This document shows positions 8,351 through 16,930 of a DNA stretch of 64,000 nt, in pieces. The first letter of the stretch is position 1, and each line of letters starts with the position of its first letter. A model generated the notes under the pieces. It saw only the letters and a program-made list of their open reading frames with translations, did not search any database and was not told the origin of the DNA. The translations under genes and the position numbers were made by a program. Origin of the DNA: Streptomyces shenzhenensis (lineage in GTDB: Bacteria > Actinomycetota > Actinomycetes > Streptomycetales > Streptomycetaceae); NCBI RefSeq assembly GCF_003688995.1, contig NZ_PENI01000004.1, positions 1 to 64,000 on the forward strand, read 5' to 3'.

Positions 8351-8893
8351 TCAGACCCGGTCCAGCGGCCGATGCGGCCCATCCGGCAGTTCGGCCTTGA
8401 TGGCGTCACCCGGCCGCACCCGGCCGCCCACCTTCACGACGCTCATGACGCCGGCCTTGCGCACGAGCTTCCCGTCCGCGTCCCGCCCGACGACCTGCTT
8501 CAGCAACCCGGCCTGGAAGGCGTCGATCTGCACGCAGGGATTCCGCAGCCCGGTCACCTCGACGACAGCGTCGTCACCGATCCGCAAGAGCGTCCCCACA
8601 GGCAGCGCCAGCAGATCGATGCCCCGGGCGGTGATGTTCTCCCCCAACTCCCCGGGCCCCACCCGAAACCCGGCCGCGCCGACCTCCTCGAACAGTTCCT
8701 CGTGCATGAGGTGCACCTGCCGAAGGTTGGGCTGCGTGGGGTCCTGCGCGACCCGCGACCGATGCTTCACGGTCACCCCCGAGTGCACGTCCCCCTCAAC
8801 TCCGAGCCCGGCAAGCAGGGTGATGCTCTCCCGATTCGGCTTGGTGAAGGAGTACACCCCGCTACAACTGACAGCAACGACAGCACCCCGCAT
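8351..8893 (-). CDS. MOSC domain-containing protein
   Basis: A 180-aa protein. The MOSC beta-barrel (molybdenum cofactor sulfurase C-terminal domain) is shown by the block LAGLGVEGDVHSG, the central GPGELGENITARGIDLLALPVGTLLRIGDDAVVEVTG segment, and NPCVQID with the conserved Cys at about residue 121. These proteins bind sulphur or molybdenum cofactor and handle persulphide-type sulphur, often in detoxification; the exact substrate is unknown. ATG 8891-8893 has GAGGGGG 7 nt upstream, which decides the start over the longer frame. It stands alone between two unrelated genes. Confidence 0.85.
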   Translation of the reverse strand: MRGAVVAVSCSGVYSFTKPNRESITLLAGLGVEGDVHSGVTVKHRSRVAQDPTQPNLRQVHLMHEELFEEVGAAGFRVGPGELGENITARGIDLLALPVGTLLRIGDDAVVEVTGLRNPCVQIDAFQAGLLKQVVGRDADGKLVRKAGVMSVVKVGGRVRPGDAIKAELPDGPHRPLDRV

Positions 8894-9013
8894 ACATCGA
8901 CCCCCTCGTGTCACGGAGAACCTGCCCCGCGACGTCCAAGCAACCTTCAGCCCGAGAATTCAACCGCCCACCCCACCGCGCACACCGGCCCCAGCGACGA
9001 CGGACGTCCCACA

Positions 9014-9129
9014 TCATTCGGAAGCAGCACCGTCGTCCGGCGTCAGCGAGACGATGGCCACGGTAGGCGGTGGTGGCGCTGGGGTGTATACGTAGGCCAC
9101 TGCCAACCCCGGAACGCTGCGCCGCTCAT
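9014..9129 (-). pseudogene. Possible remnant of a toxin-like gene overlapping the upstream antitoxin-like gene
   Basis: The stop of the 98-aa gene upstream is overlapped by an ATG in an ATGA junction (9126-9129), the usual geometry of a second operon gene. The frame from this ATG is only 28 codons (MSGAAFRGWQW...). The neighbouring frame reads SVPGLAVAYVYTPAPPPP, then VAIVSLTPDDG, and ends at 9014; this resembles the C-terminal strands of a RelE/HigB-like toxin. I infer an internally deleted, frameshifted remnant. Evidence is composition and geometry only. Confidence 0.25.
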
Positions 9130-9422
9130 CGGTCCTGTGCCTCCTGCTTCAACCGGGCCGTGAGGTCGATGCCCTCTTGTACGGCGATGTCGAAGTCGGG
9201 GTCCTGGTAGAGCCGGATTCGGCCCCGATAGTCGACGATCACCGTGGCCACAGCGTTGAGGTCCGTCTCCGAGGACGTCTCCAGCGCATGCTGAAGATCC
9301 GCCTCAAAGGACTCCCGGTCGCTGGGAAAGCCATGGCCGGACCTGAGGGCGGCTCTGATGTCACCGATGGTCTTCAACGGCAGCGTCGCAGGTCCAGACG
9401 TCTCTGCGTACTGTGCGCTCAC
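9126..9422 (-). CDS. Small acidic antitoxin-like protein (DUF6247-like)
   Basis: A 98-aa protein from GTG 9422, with AAGGAGT 8 nt upstream. It has an Arg-Ala-Ala-Leu helix (IRAALRSG), an acidic middle (DRESFEADLQHAL...SSETDLNAVATVIVDYRGR), and a C-terminal helix (GIDLTARLKQEAQDR). Composition and layout resemble the small actinomycete antitoxin-like DUF6247 proteins, which usually precede a toxin gene. Here an ATGA overlap leads only into a broken frame, so it may be an orphan. It is the last gene of the same-strand row that contains the putative restriction genes, 136 nt downstream of the third one. Assignment to the family is from memory. Confidence 0.55.
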   Translation of the reverse strand: MSAQYAETSGPATLPLKTIGDIRAALRSGHGFPSDRESFEADLQHALETSSETDLNAVATVIVDYRGRIRLYQDPDFDIAVQEGIDLTARLKQEAQDR

Positions 9423-9558
9423 GATTGAGTACTCCTTGCTTCCGCCGGTCTAGGACGAGTGTCCTACAGCGGTACGTCTCCCGTCGCGGGAAGCGCCAAG
9501 AAAGGCCGGACCGCCACGTCCTGCTGCCTACAGTAATGGTCGAACCTATCGCGCAAGG

Positions 9559-10506
9559 TCAGGGTGACCTGAAGTAAGGGGCGGGCCATTTTGTGGAATT
9601 GTCGGCATCGGCTTGGGCGACATGTTGGAGTAGAAGGGCCGTGGGGTTTTGTATATCAACCGTGGCACCCTTTCCTAGCAGACGAGTATCGGTTGGTATG
9701 GAGGGATAGTCTATGCCCAGTAGTCTGCAGATGTGTTCGAGCTCAAGGTTCTCGTTTTCGTCGCCGAGAGTTCCGTGAAGGTAATCCCGCAGTCGTGAGC
9801 AGACGTCAAGCATGGCCGATCCACTGTCTGTTACGCGGTAAATCCCGCCCTGCAGGCTGTCGCTTGCAAGGAATCCAATGACGAAGAGCCGTTCAGTCTC
9901 AGCACGAAGCGCGTCCTTGCTTGTGGCCAGCACCTTGGCGGTGTGGCTGTGGTTTCTATAGCCGTGCTGCTTGACATGGGACAGGATGGCGATGGGTAGT
10001 CCGGGGCGCCGTGACGACGAAAAACGGGTCACATCTAGCGGGTTGAGACCTCCGAGAGCTACCTGCATGAGGAGGTCCTTCGTCATCTCCTCTTTCAGAT
10101 AGCTGTAGGTTGATTCCTGGGCTTGCTCGTCGTCCGCATCAAAATCCGATGGCACCCAGAACACGCGCAAGCGAGACAAGCGGTCCCGCATCGGCGTATT
10201 GAGGAAGGACTGGGTTACCTCCGCAAGCCGAGTGCGGTTCCGGCTCTCATGGCGCGCGATGTACACGGCGGCAGCGATGTCCGGCTCATTGAGGAGCGTC
10301 CTGATGTCCTTGTCGATTCCATCCCCGCCGTGTTTCCACAGCGTTTGACCCGAAACCACCTTCGACCAGTCCTTCTTGAGGTCGCACGAGAAGTCAAATA
10401 GCTTGCGTTGCCCCTCTACGTACCCGAACAGCCGTGAGCGTGAGGCGTTCTCCATGATGCGTAGCGCAGCTTGTGTCAGGAACTCGTGTTCTGGTGAGGT
10501 GGGCAC
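9559..10506 (-). CDS. Unrecognised protein with C-terminal winged-helix-like domain, third gene of putative defence operon
   Basis: A 315-aa cytoplasmic protein from GTG 10506 (GGAG at 5 nt). I do not recognise the family. The N-terminal 120 residues have alternating strands and charged helices (LFDFSCDLKKDWSKVVSG, DGIDKDIRTLL, AAVYIARHESRNR), compatible with a small nuclease-like or NTPase-like alpha/beta fold but without a clear catalytic motif. Residues about 165-250 look like a winged helix (LPIAILSHVKQHGYRNH, then GIYRVTDSGSAMLDVC), with the beta-wing GG-x-YRVTDSG. It starts 27 nt after the SRA-like gene stops and shares the island's lower G+C, so it is probably a third component or regulator of that system. 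Confidence 0.6.
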   Translation of the reverse strand: MPTSPEHEFLTQAALRIMENASRSRLFGYVEGQRKLFDFSCDLKKDWSKVVSGQTLWKHGGDGIDKDIRTLLNEPDIAAAVYIARHESRNRTRLAEVTQSFLNTPMRDRLSRLRVFWVPSDFDADDEQAQESTYSYLKEEMTKDLLMQVALGGLNPLDVTRFSSSRRPGLPIAILSHVKQHGYRNHSHTAKVLATSKDALRAETERLFVIGFLASDSLQGGIYRVTDSGSAMLDVCSRLRDYLHGTLGDENENLELEHICRLLGIDYPSIPTDTRLLGKGATVDIQNPTALLLQHVAQADADNSTKWPAPYFRSP

Positions 10507-10533
10507 GGCGGCTCCATGAGGGTGGAAAGGTGG

Positions 10534-11532
10534 CTACTTGACCGCGTATCTCGTGTATCTGGTACCGTCCTGGTGGACGAGATCGATCCCTTCTGTGTGG
10601 AGAAGATCCAGCAAATCGTCCTGTGGCTTTTCGGGGAGAAGAACGGTCAGCTTGGGCTTGCCCGGCCTGATGTGCCTTACGTAATCCTTCAGTTGGCCTA
10701 TCGCCGTGCGCACTTCCTCTCGACTGCTGTCACCCCTCACTGAATACAATTCGTGTGCGGTGGCGTCGTAGAGGTCGGTCTTGAGGATCGTTGTCGTGCC
10801 TGCGATCTTAATTTGGAATGCGAAAACTTCGTGTCGTTGCTTCGTCAGTTCCGCACGATACTTGTCCCGTAGGTCTGATTGGCGGAGGTCGGCTATAAGG
10901 CTCGGCTGGGCGGCACGCCGGCTCTCCGCTGCCCCTTTCCTCTTGGGGGCAACCATCTTGGGCTCGATCATCCTGCTTGTGACAACACCCGCAGAGACCC
11001 TATGCGCATCAGTGGTTTTGGCGCGTGTGACGACGTCCTCGGTGAGGCGCTCGCAATCTCCCTTGGGGCGCAGGCGGAAGACAATGATGCGACGCCGCTC
11101 ACCTTCCTCGTCCTTTGCCTCGCGCACGGTGTAGGGCTGCTTCGAGTCCAGCTCAAATTCGCCAACATACCGTTGTTGTTTGGCGGAAGACTTAGAGTCC
11201 GGTACTTTACCCGCGGCCATAAAAACCCGTAGGGATCTTCCGGCTTCTGCGTGATAGAGGACCGCGGCGTTGCGAGAACCCCCCGTTCCCAGAAACGTTT
11301 GGTCTCTGACCTTGCCCTGTCCTGTGTACTCGAACACAGGGCCCCGCTCGTCTTCCTCTCCCAGCCAGCCGTCCTCGTAGCCGTACTGCTTGCCGCTGTC
11401 GTGATCTACGTAGATGAGGATGTTTGGGGTGTTGTCGGAGGGTTCGATGCCGGCCTGACGTCCTCCGCCGAACACCTTCTGCATCTCTTCGCGCGTCGTC
11501 AGCAGTCCGGGTCTGATCGAAGCTACGTCCAT
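10534..11532 (-). CDS. ScoMcrA-like SRA domain protein with C-terminal PD-(D/E)XK-like domain
   Basis: A 332-aa protein. Residues about 36-160 (NILIYVDHDSGKQYGY; GPVFEYTGQGK; GTGGSRNAAVL; LRVFMAA; YVGEFEL) match the SRA-like modified-DNA-binding domain of the S. coelicolor ScoMcrA type, which in that protein recognises phosphorothioated or methylated DNA. Residues 222-332 form a second alpha/beta domain with TDLYDATAHEL (252-261) and REEVRTAIGQLKDY (271-284), the arrangement of a PD-(D/E)XK nuclease-like family. The usual E-x-K after the Asp strand, where I expect an EAKG, reads SVRG (264-267), so the nuclease may be inactive or use other residues. It lies 42 nt after the helicase gene; no good ribosome binding site is visible before ATG 11532. 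Confidence 0.7.
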   Translation of the reverse strand: MDVASIRPGLLTTREEMQKVFGGGRQAGIEPSDNTPNILIYVDHDSGKQYGYEDGWLGEEDERGPVFEYTGQGKVRDQTFLGTGGSRNAAVLYHAEAGRSLRVFMAAGKVPDSKSSAKQQRYVGEFELDSKQPYTVREAKDEEGERRRIIVFRLRPKGDCERLTEDVVTRAKTTDAHRVSAGVVTSRMIEPKMVAPKRKGAAESRRAAQPSLIADLRQSDLRDKYRAELTKQRHEVFAFQIKIAGTTTILKTDLYDATAHELYSVRGDSSREEVRTAIGQLKDYVRHIRPGKPKLTVLLPEKPQDDLLDLLHTEGIDLVHQDGTRYTRYAVK

Positions 11533-11574
11533 GTCTAGACGTTAGCCGAACGTTCTGATGTCAGGCGTGCTCAA

Positions 11575-14500
11575 TTAGCTTGTAGCGATGGCCGCATACG
11601 ACCACACGTCCGCCGGCAGGGGATGCTGAAGCCGCCATGTGATGGCCATCGGCTTGCTGCTCGTGTGGCCTTCGTAGGTGGCGGGCCCGAGGAGCACCCA
11701 CGGCTGGGACTTGCCGATGTCGGTGTTCTTGTAGCGGCGCATGAACAGCAGGACATGGGTGCCTCGCTGGGCATGATGCTGGTAGCGCAGCCCGGTTGGC
11801 GAGGTCTCGGCGGTGGAGTTCTGTGACTCCCAGTGGAACAGGGTTGGGCTCAGTGCGTAGTCCTTGTACCGGATGGTGGGCGAGAAGTCCTTTTCGTTCT
11901 TCTCAAGGGTGATCAGCAGGGCGTCCGTCTGAAGCTCGTCGACCCACTGGACGCCCTGGGCGAAGGAGCGGGGCATCTGACCTCCGAAACGGGCTACCCC
12001 GAGTGCCGCCAGGATCTCGGACCGGTTATAGGCGCTGTGCACCTTCAGCGGAACGTGACTGTGATCGCCCTCCAGAGGGATCGGGAAGTGGTCCGCCTGA
12101 TCGATGACGTACGACAACACTTGCCGCAGTTCATCCCGGAGTGCCTGCTGGGTCCGCAGTGATGCGAGACCTTCCTGGAAGCTGGTGAACCCGCCCGCGT
12201 TGTCCCAGAGGTTGAAGAAGAGCATGCGGGCGTACGCCTGATCTGTCGGGGGCAGCGACTCGTAGGGCGGTGCATCGTCGGCGAGCAGGCGGAGGTAGGC
12301 GTTCGCACGTTCGGAGTCATCGATGTGGAGGAAGGCGTGGACTCGCTTGAGTAGTGCGGACTCGCCAGAGGGCGAAGGGGAGTTCAGCAGGCCCGCTCTG
12401 CGGAGGACCGTGGTCCATGAGTTGTCGCTCTTGTACAGCTCCTTGATTTCCCGACGGCTCTCACGGAGATAGTCGGCAAGCCGGAGCGTGCGGTAAGCCT
12501 TGACCTCGGTTACCAAGGTCTTGACCGTGGCACCCAGTTGAGTCCGGATGTTGTCGAGGACGAGATCCTTCGCCTTGCCTTCCAGGATGATCTGACATCC
12601 GGAGGGCAGGAGTGGGAAGTCACGCTCGATGTGGTCGACGAGCCGGTTTCTAGAGAGGTTCGTCAGGGCGCGGAACTGCTCTTCGAAGCGGAACTCCGCT
12701 CGGTGCTGGCCGATGAAGTCGAGGACCGTGAGGACTGGCTTTGTCTGGGTGCGTCGCAGGCCGCGACCCAACTGCTGGAGAAAGATGGTGGCGCTGTTGG
12801 TGGGGCGCAGGAGAAGCAGCGTATCGACATCTGGGATGTCGAGCCCTTCATTGAACAAGTCAACGGAGAAGATGACCTGGAGCTTGCCATCACGCAACTC
12901 CGACAGGGCCTGGGCCCGTACTGCCGCAGGCGAGTCGCTGTCGAGTGCCGTGGCTTGGAAGCCGGCCTGCCGGAAGAAGTCGGCCATGAAGTGGGCGTGC
13001 GCCTTGGTCACACAGAACCCCAGCGCACGCATGGCTCCTGGCTGAGAAACCTTGTCGCAGATCTGCTTGACCACGATACGAGCTCGGGCATGGTTGCCGG
13101 TATAGAGATCGCCGAGTTCCTGGTTCGCGTAGGTGCCCTTCTGCCAGCCGAGGTTCGTCAAGTCCGTGCCGTCGGGAATGCCAAAGTAGTGGAAGGGGCA
13201 CAACAGATCGTTCTCAAGGGCTTCCCAGAGCCGCATCTCTGCTGCGATGCGGCCGTCGAAGAACTCATCCTGCACATTGAGACCGTCCATACGCTCGGGA
13301 GTCGCAGTCAGGCCGAGTAGTTCTTTCGGCTTGAAGTGATCGATGACTCGGCGGTAGGTGGTGGCCGTAGCGTGATGGAACTCGTCGATGACGATGATGT
13401 CGAAGTGGTCGGGAGCCATTTGTTCTAGCCGCTGGATGTTCAATGACTGCACGCTGGCGAAGACATGGTTCCCAGCACGCGGGTCTTCCCCGCCGTAGAG
13501 CAACTCACCGAACGAAGCGTCATCCAGTACCTCTTGGTACGTGCGTAGGGACTGCTTGAGGATCTCCTTGCGATGGGCGACGAAAAGCAGCCTTGGCCGA
13601 CCACCCTCGAACTTCTCCCTCAGGTTTCGGTAGTCCAGAGCAGCCATCACCGTCTTGCCGGTGCCAGTGGCCGCGACCAGAAGGTTGCGGCTTCGCCCGC
13701 GGATCTCACGCTCGATCCGCAAGCGCTCAAGCATGTCCTGCTGGTATGGGAAGGGCCGTACTTCCAGTCCCGACAGGCTGATCCTCAGATCAGCAGCGGA
13801 CGCGGTGCCGCCCGCCTGGGCCAAGGCGGAGTCGAGACGTTCACCGTGCTGATCCGGGTCGTACGTCTCGAAGGCGGAGTCGTTCCAATAGGCATCGAAG
13901 GTTGCTTCGAACTTGTCGAGCACCGCAGGGGTGGCAACGGACGACAGGCGTACGTTCCATTCCAGGCCGTCCAGCAGTGCAGCCTTCGAGAGATTGGAGC
14001 TCCCGACGTATGCGGTATCGAAGCCACTGCTGCGTCTGAACAGCCAAGCCTTGGCGTGCAGTCGAGTGGATCGGATCTCGTAGTTGACTTTTACCGTGGC
14101 GCCAAAGTCGTGGACGAGACGGTCGAGTGCATGGCGGTCGGTGGCGCCGATGTACGTCGTCGTGATGACCCGGATCGGTACACCTCGTTCCTTGGCGGCG
14201 CGCAAGGAGTCTTCCAAGACACGAATGCCGTACCACTTCACGAACGCGCACAGCAGGTCGATACGGTCTGCGGTAGCGAGTTCCGCCCTGAGCTCGGTGC
14301 CGAGGTTGAGATCGTCGGGGGAGTTGGTGATGAGTGACGTCTCCGACAGGGGCGTGAGGGGACGCACGGCGTACACGCCCGGAGCCTCCTGCTGGGCGAG
14401 GGCCAGGAGTTGCCGTGGTCCTTCCACGATGGTGCTTACGGCTTCGGCCCCGGCCGGACCAGACGCGCCGTTGGTCAGGGAGGCGAGGATGTGGTTCGCG

Positions 14501-14733
14501 GTCTCCACTCGATCCGCGGGCGGAATCTCGCGCAACCTTCGCGCGACAGCTTCACCCACGTAGCGAGCCAGCACATGCGGCGAAGATTCCGGGCTGACCT
14601 CGGCTTCGATGGCTTTCCAACCGGCGGCTTCAAAGCGCTTCAGCTCGCCGTGTACGTCGCGGGTAATCAGTTGTTCGTAGACACCGGCGACCGGTCTTGA
14701 CGCATCCTCTGGCTGTGCTGCTTGCTGTGCCAC
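11575..14733 (-). CDS. PLD-nuclease / SF2 helicase / DUF3427 protein (restriction-type motor)
   Basis: A 1052-aa multidomain protein from GTG 14733 (AAGGAAG at 5 nt). Domain order: N-terminal helical region (1-130); phospholipase-D-like nuclease (about 145-265) with H226-x-K228 and GSSN (244-247); SF2 helicase (about 325-690) with Walker A GTGKT (357-361), DEFHH (450-454), TATP (476-479) and motif VI QLGRGLRR (654-661); and a C-terminal DUF3427-type region (about 750-1052) with the block LLLFMRRYKN and WVLLGPATY. This architecture is known from restriction and defence loci: the motor translocates or unwinds DNA while the PLD domain cuts. It is the first gene of a same-strand row with the SRA-like gene, whose domain could supply recognition of modified DNA. 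Its G+C is lower than that of flanking genes. Confidence 0.85.
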   Translation of the reverse strand: MAQQAAQPEDASRPVAGVYEQLITRDVHGELKRFEAAGWKAIEAEVSPESSPHVLARYVGEAVARRLREIPPADRVETANHILASLTNGASGPAGAEAVSTIVEGPRQLLALAQQEAPGVYAVRPLTPLSETSLITNSPDDLNLGTELRAELATADRIDLLCAFVKWYGIRVLEDSLRAAKERGVPIRVITTTYIGATDRHALDRLVHDFGATVKVNYEIRSTRLHAKAWLFRRSSGFDTAYVGSSNLSKAALLDGLEWNVRLSSVATPAVLDKFEATFDAYWNDSAFETYDPDQHGERLDSALAQAGGTASAADLRISLSGLEVRPFPYQQDMLERLRIEREIRGRSRNLLVAATGTGKTVMAALDYRNLREKFEGGRPRLLFVAHRKEILKQSLRTYQEVLDDASFGELLYGGEDPRAGNHVFASVQSLNIQRLEQMAPDHFDIIVIDEFHHATATTYRRVIDHFKPKELLGLTATPERMDGLNVQDEFFDGRIAAEMRLWEALENDLLCPFHYFGIPDGTDLTNLGWQKGTYANQELGDLYTGNHARARIVVKQICDKVSQPGAMRALGFCVTKAHAHFMADFFRQAGFQATALDSDSPAAVRAQALSELRDGKLQVIFSVDLFNEGLDIPDVDTLLLLRPTNSATIFLQQLGRGLRRTQTKPVLTVLDFIGQHRAEFRFEEQFRALTNLSRNRLVDHIERDFPLLPSGCQIILEGKAKDLVLDNIRTQLGATVKTLVTEVKAYRTLRLADYLRESRREIKELYKSDNSWTTVLRRAGLLNSPSPSGESALLKRVHAFLHIDDSERANAYLRLLADDAPPYESLPPTDQAYARMLFFNLWDNAGGFTSFQEGLASLRTQQALRDELRQVLSYVIDQADHFPIPLEGDHSHVPLKVHSAYNRSEILAALGVARFGGQMPRSFAQGVQWVDELQTDALLITLEKNEKDFSPTIRYKDYALSPTLFHWESQNSTAETSPTGLRYQHHAQRGTHVLLFMRRYKNTDIGKSQPWVLLGPATYEGHTSSKPMAITWRLQHPLPADVWSYAAIATS

Positions 14734-14854
14734 GACTGCTTCCTTGACCCCTTGTGGTTTGTGCGCACGGTCGCCCGTGCGATGTGGGATCTGTTCTAAC
14801 AGCAGTCACTGGGCTCCTTTAGTGCGGCCGCACAGGTGTTCTGTGGTCTGTTTC

Positions 14855-15874
14855 TCAAGTTGTCGGCTTGCCGTGGCAGTCCTCGTACGGTTGTGCCGTT
14901 CCGCACCAGCAAGCCGTTCCCCGTTCCGGTGGCCAAGCCGTCGCCCTTCCCCTCGCTGCCAGGGTCGTTGCGTACTGGGGGAGCAGCTCCACCTCCGTCG
15001 GGGAGGACGCCTCCGATGCCGCGAAGGCCTCGTATGAGGGGACCGTGCCGGTGACGATGCCCAGGTTGGCCGTGCCCGAGGAGGACAGTTCGCGCAGGGA
15101 GGACTCTATGGTCGTCAGGTGCTGCTCCCGGGACGGGTACTCGGTCGCCAGGGACGGGTAGGCGGACAGCAGTTCGTCCAGTTCCGTGGCCGGCCAGTGC
15201 AGGACCGCCACCGGGAACGGGCGGGACAGGGCCTCGCGGTGGGCGCCGAGTTCCGCGCGGAGGCGGGAGATCTCGGCCTCCAGCTCCGCCGGGTTGTCCG
15301 AGCCGAGGGACCACACGCGTTTGGGGTCGTGGAGTTCGTCCAGGGACACCGAGGAGGAGTGGAGGGTGTCGGCCAGGGTGTCCCAGTCGTCGTGGGCCGC
15401 GCCCAGCATCCGGCGGACGCGGTGGCGGCCGAAGAGGAGGGGGTGCGTGGCGTACGGGGGCTCCGGGACGTCCGTCAGGAGCAGCGTCGCGCCCTGCGTG
15501 AACGCGTCGTGTGCCGCTTCCAGCTCGTCGTGGGATTCGAGGGCCTCGGCCACGATCACCCAGGGCGCCGGGTCCCGGGGAGCGGCGGTGCGGACCCCCT
15601 CGATGATCGCGCGGGCCTCCGCCTCGTGGCCGTACTCCCAGAGGTTGGCCGCCTTCAGGGCCCGCACCAGGTGGGGGGCCTCCAAGGGGTCCGGGGCGGA
15701 CAGCAGGCGGTCGTAGAGCGCGGTCGCGGCGGGGCGGTCGCCGGCGAGTTCCAGATGGGCCGCGGCCTGGAGGAGCAGGGCCTCGGCGTCCTCGGGATAG
15801 CGGCCGGCGGTCCGTTCCAGGCGTGCCGCTTCGGCGGTGTGGTCGACGTTCTCGGCAGGCGTGTCGGGGCGCAT
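14855..15874 (-). CDS. TPR-like protein with C-terminal SEC-C zinc motif
   Basis: About 339 aa from ATG 15872-15874; a GTG three codons upstream (15883) is also possible and neither has a strong ribosome binding site. The N-terminal half is made of Ala/Leu/Glu helical pairs (PEDAEALLLQAAAHLELAGDR, then DPLEAPHLVRALKAANLWE) typical of tetratricopeptide repeats. The last 20 residues, CWCGTAQPYEDCHG, form the SEC-C zinc-binding motif C-x-C-(8)-C-H, best known from the SecA C-terminus. Such proteins bind partners through the TPR region; the role in Streptomyces is unknown. Divergent from the class E sortase gene. Confidence 0.8.
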   Translation of the reverse strand: MRPDTPAENVDHTAEAARLERTAGRYPEDAEALLLQAAAHLELAGDRPAATALYDRLLSAPDPLEAPHLVRALKAANLWEYGHEAEARAIIEGVRTAAPRDPAPWVIVAEALESHDELEAAHDAFTQGATLLLTDVPEPPYATHPLLFGRHRVRRMLGAAHDDWDTLADTLHSSSVSLDELHDPKRVWSLGSDNPAELEAEISRLRAELGAHREALSRPFPVAVLHWPATELDELLSAYPSLATEYPSREQHLTTIESSLRELSSSGTANLGIVTGTVPSYEAFAASEASSPTEVELLPQYATTLAARGRATAWPPERGTACWCGTAQPYEDCHGKPTT

Positions 15875-16097
15875 GGGGGACACCGTACTGCCGATGGCCG
15901 ACAGGGCGGACGGCGGTCAGGGTGACCGGTGGGGCAGGTCTTCGCCTCTTCGTGCGGCTCGGGCTCCGGTGCCGTGTCGTCCCGTAGTGGGGCGTGGGGA
16001 GTTGGGACGCGGCTCTGGTGAGTTGGCGGCCCTGCGCCTATCGTGCCGGCTGCGTGGGCGGCTTCGGGCGAAGGGGCGGTGGGGAGGCGTACGGCGT

Positions 16098-16913
16098 ATG
16101 CGGGCTTCCGGTGTGCGCGGGGTGCCCGTCGTGGCGAACGGCACGCGGCGGCGGCGTGCCCGGCGCCGGCGGGTGATGTGGGCCGGGGGCGAGGCCCTGG
16201 TGACCGTCGGGGCCGTCCTGCTGCTGCTCGTCGCGCACCAGTTGTGGTGGACGAACCGGGAGGCCAGGCAGGGAGCCGAGCGGAAGGTGGCGGCGCTGGA
16301 AAGGGAATGGGACGCCGCCGACCCCGACACCGCAGCCCCCGGTCCCGCCGACGCCGGTACGGTCCCGGCAGCGCCGCCCTCCCCGTCGGCGGGCCCGCCG
16401 GGCGCCACGGCCCGGCAGCGGTCGTACCCCGCCACCGGTCCGTCCCGGACCGGCCACTCCCGTGCGTACGCCGTGCTGACCGTCCCCCGGCTGGGGCTTC
16501 GCGTGCCGGTCGCGGAGGGCGTCGGGAAGCGGGACGTGCTCGACAAGGGGTACGCCGGTCATTACCCCGGCACCCAACAGCCGGGCCGGGCAGGGAACTT
16601 CGCGCTCGCCGGGCACCGGAACACGCACGGAGAGCCCTTCCGGTACCTGCCTCGGCTGCGGGCGGGGGACACGATCCGGGTGGAGACGAGGACGGCGACG
16701 TACACGTACGCCGTCGACCAGATCCTCCCGCGGACGTCGGCCCGTGACTCCGGTGTCCTCCGCCCTGTGCCGCGCTCGGCCGTACGACCCGCCTACGGCT
16801 ACACGGACCCCGGCTACTACCTCACCCTGACCACCTGCACCCCGGAGTTCACGTCCCGGTACCGGCTGGTGGTGTGGGGGAAGCTGCTGTCGATGCGACC
16901 GCGGTCCCGGTGA
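16098..16913 (+). CDS. Class E sortase
   Basis: A 271-aa membrane-anchored transpeptidase. A basic N-terminus (RRRRARRRRV) and one helix (EALVTVGAVLLLLVAHQLWW) place the catalytic domain outside the membrane; a Pro/Ala-rich linker follows. The sortase core shows GHYPGT, then AGHRNTHGEPF with catalytic His, LTLTTCTPEF with catalytic Cys, and SRYRLVVWG with catalytic Arg. The TLTTCTP form is typical of class E enzymes, which in Streptomyces attach LAXTG proteins such as chaplins to the cell wall. ATG 16098 follows GGGGAGG at 10 nt; longer in-frame starts are less likely. No LAXTG substrate lies beside it. Confidence 0.85.
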   Translation: MRASGVRGVPVVANGTRRRRARRRRVMWAGGEALVTVGAVLLLLVAHQLWWTNREARQGAERKVAALEREWDAADPDTAAPGPADAGTVPAAPPSPSAGPPGATARQRSYPATGPSRTGHSRAYAVLTVPRLGLRVPVAEGVGKRDVLDKGYAGHYPGTQQPGRAGNFALAGHRNTHGEPFRYLPRLRAGDTIRVETRTATYTYAVDQILPRTSARDSGVLRPVPRSAVRPAYGYTDPGYYLTLTTCTPEFTSRYRLVVWGKLLSMRPRSR

Positions 16914-16930
16914 CCGCGGCGGGGCTCCGG

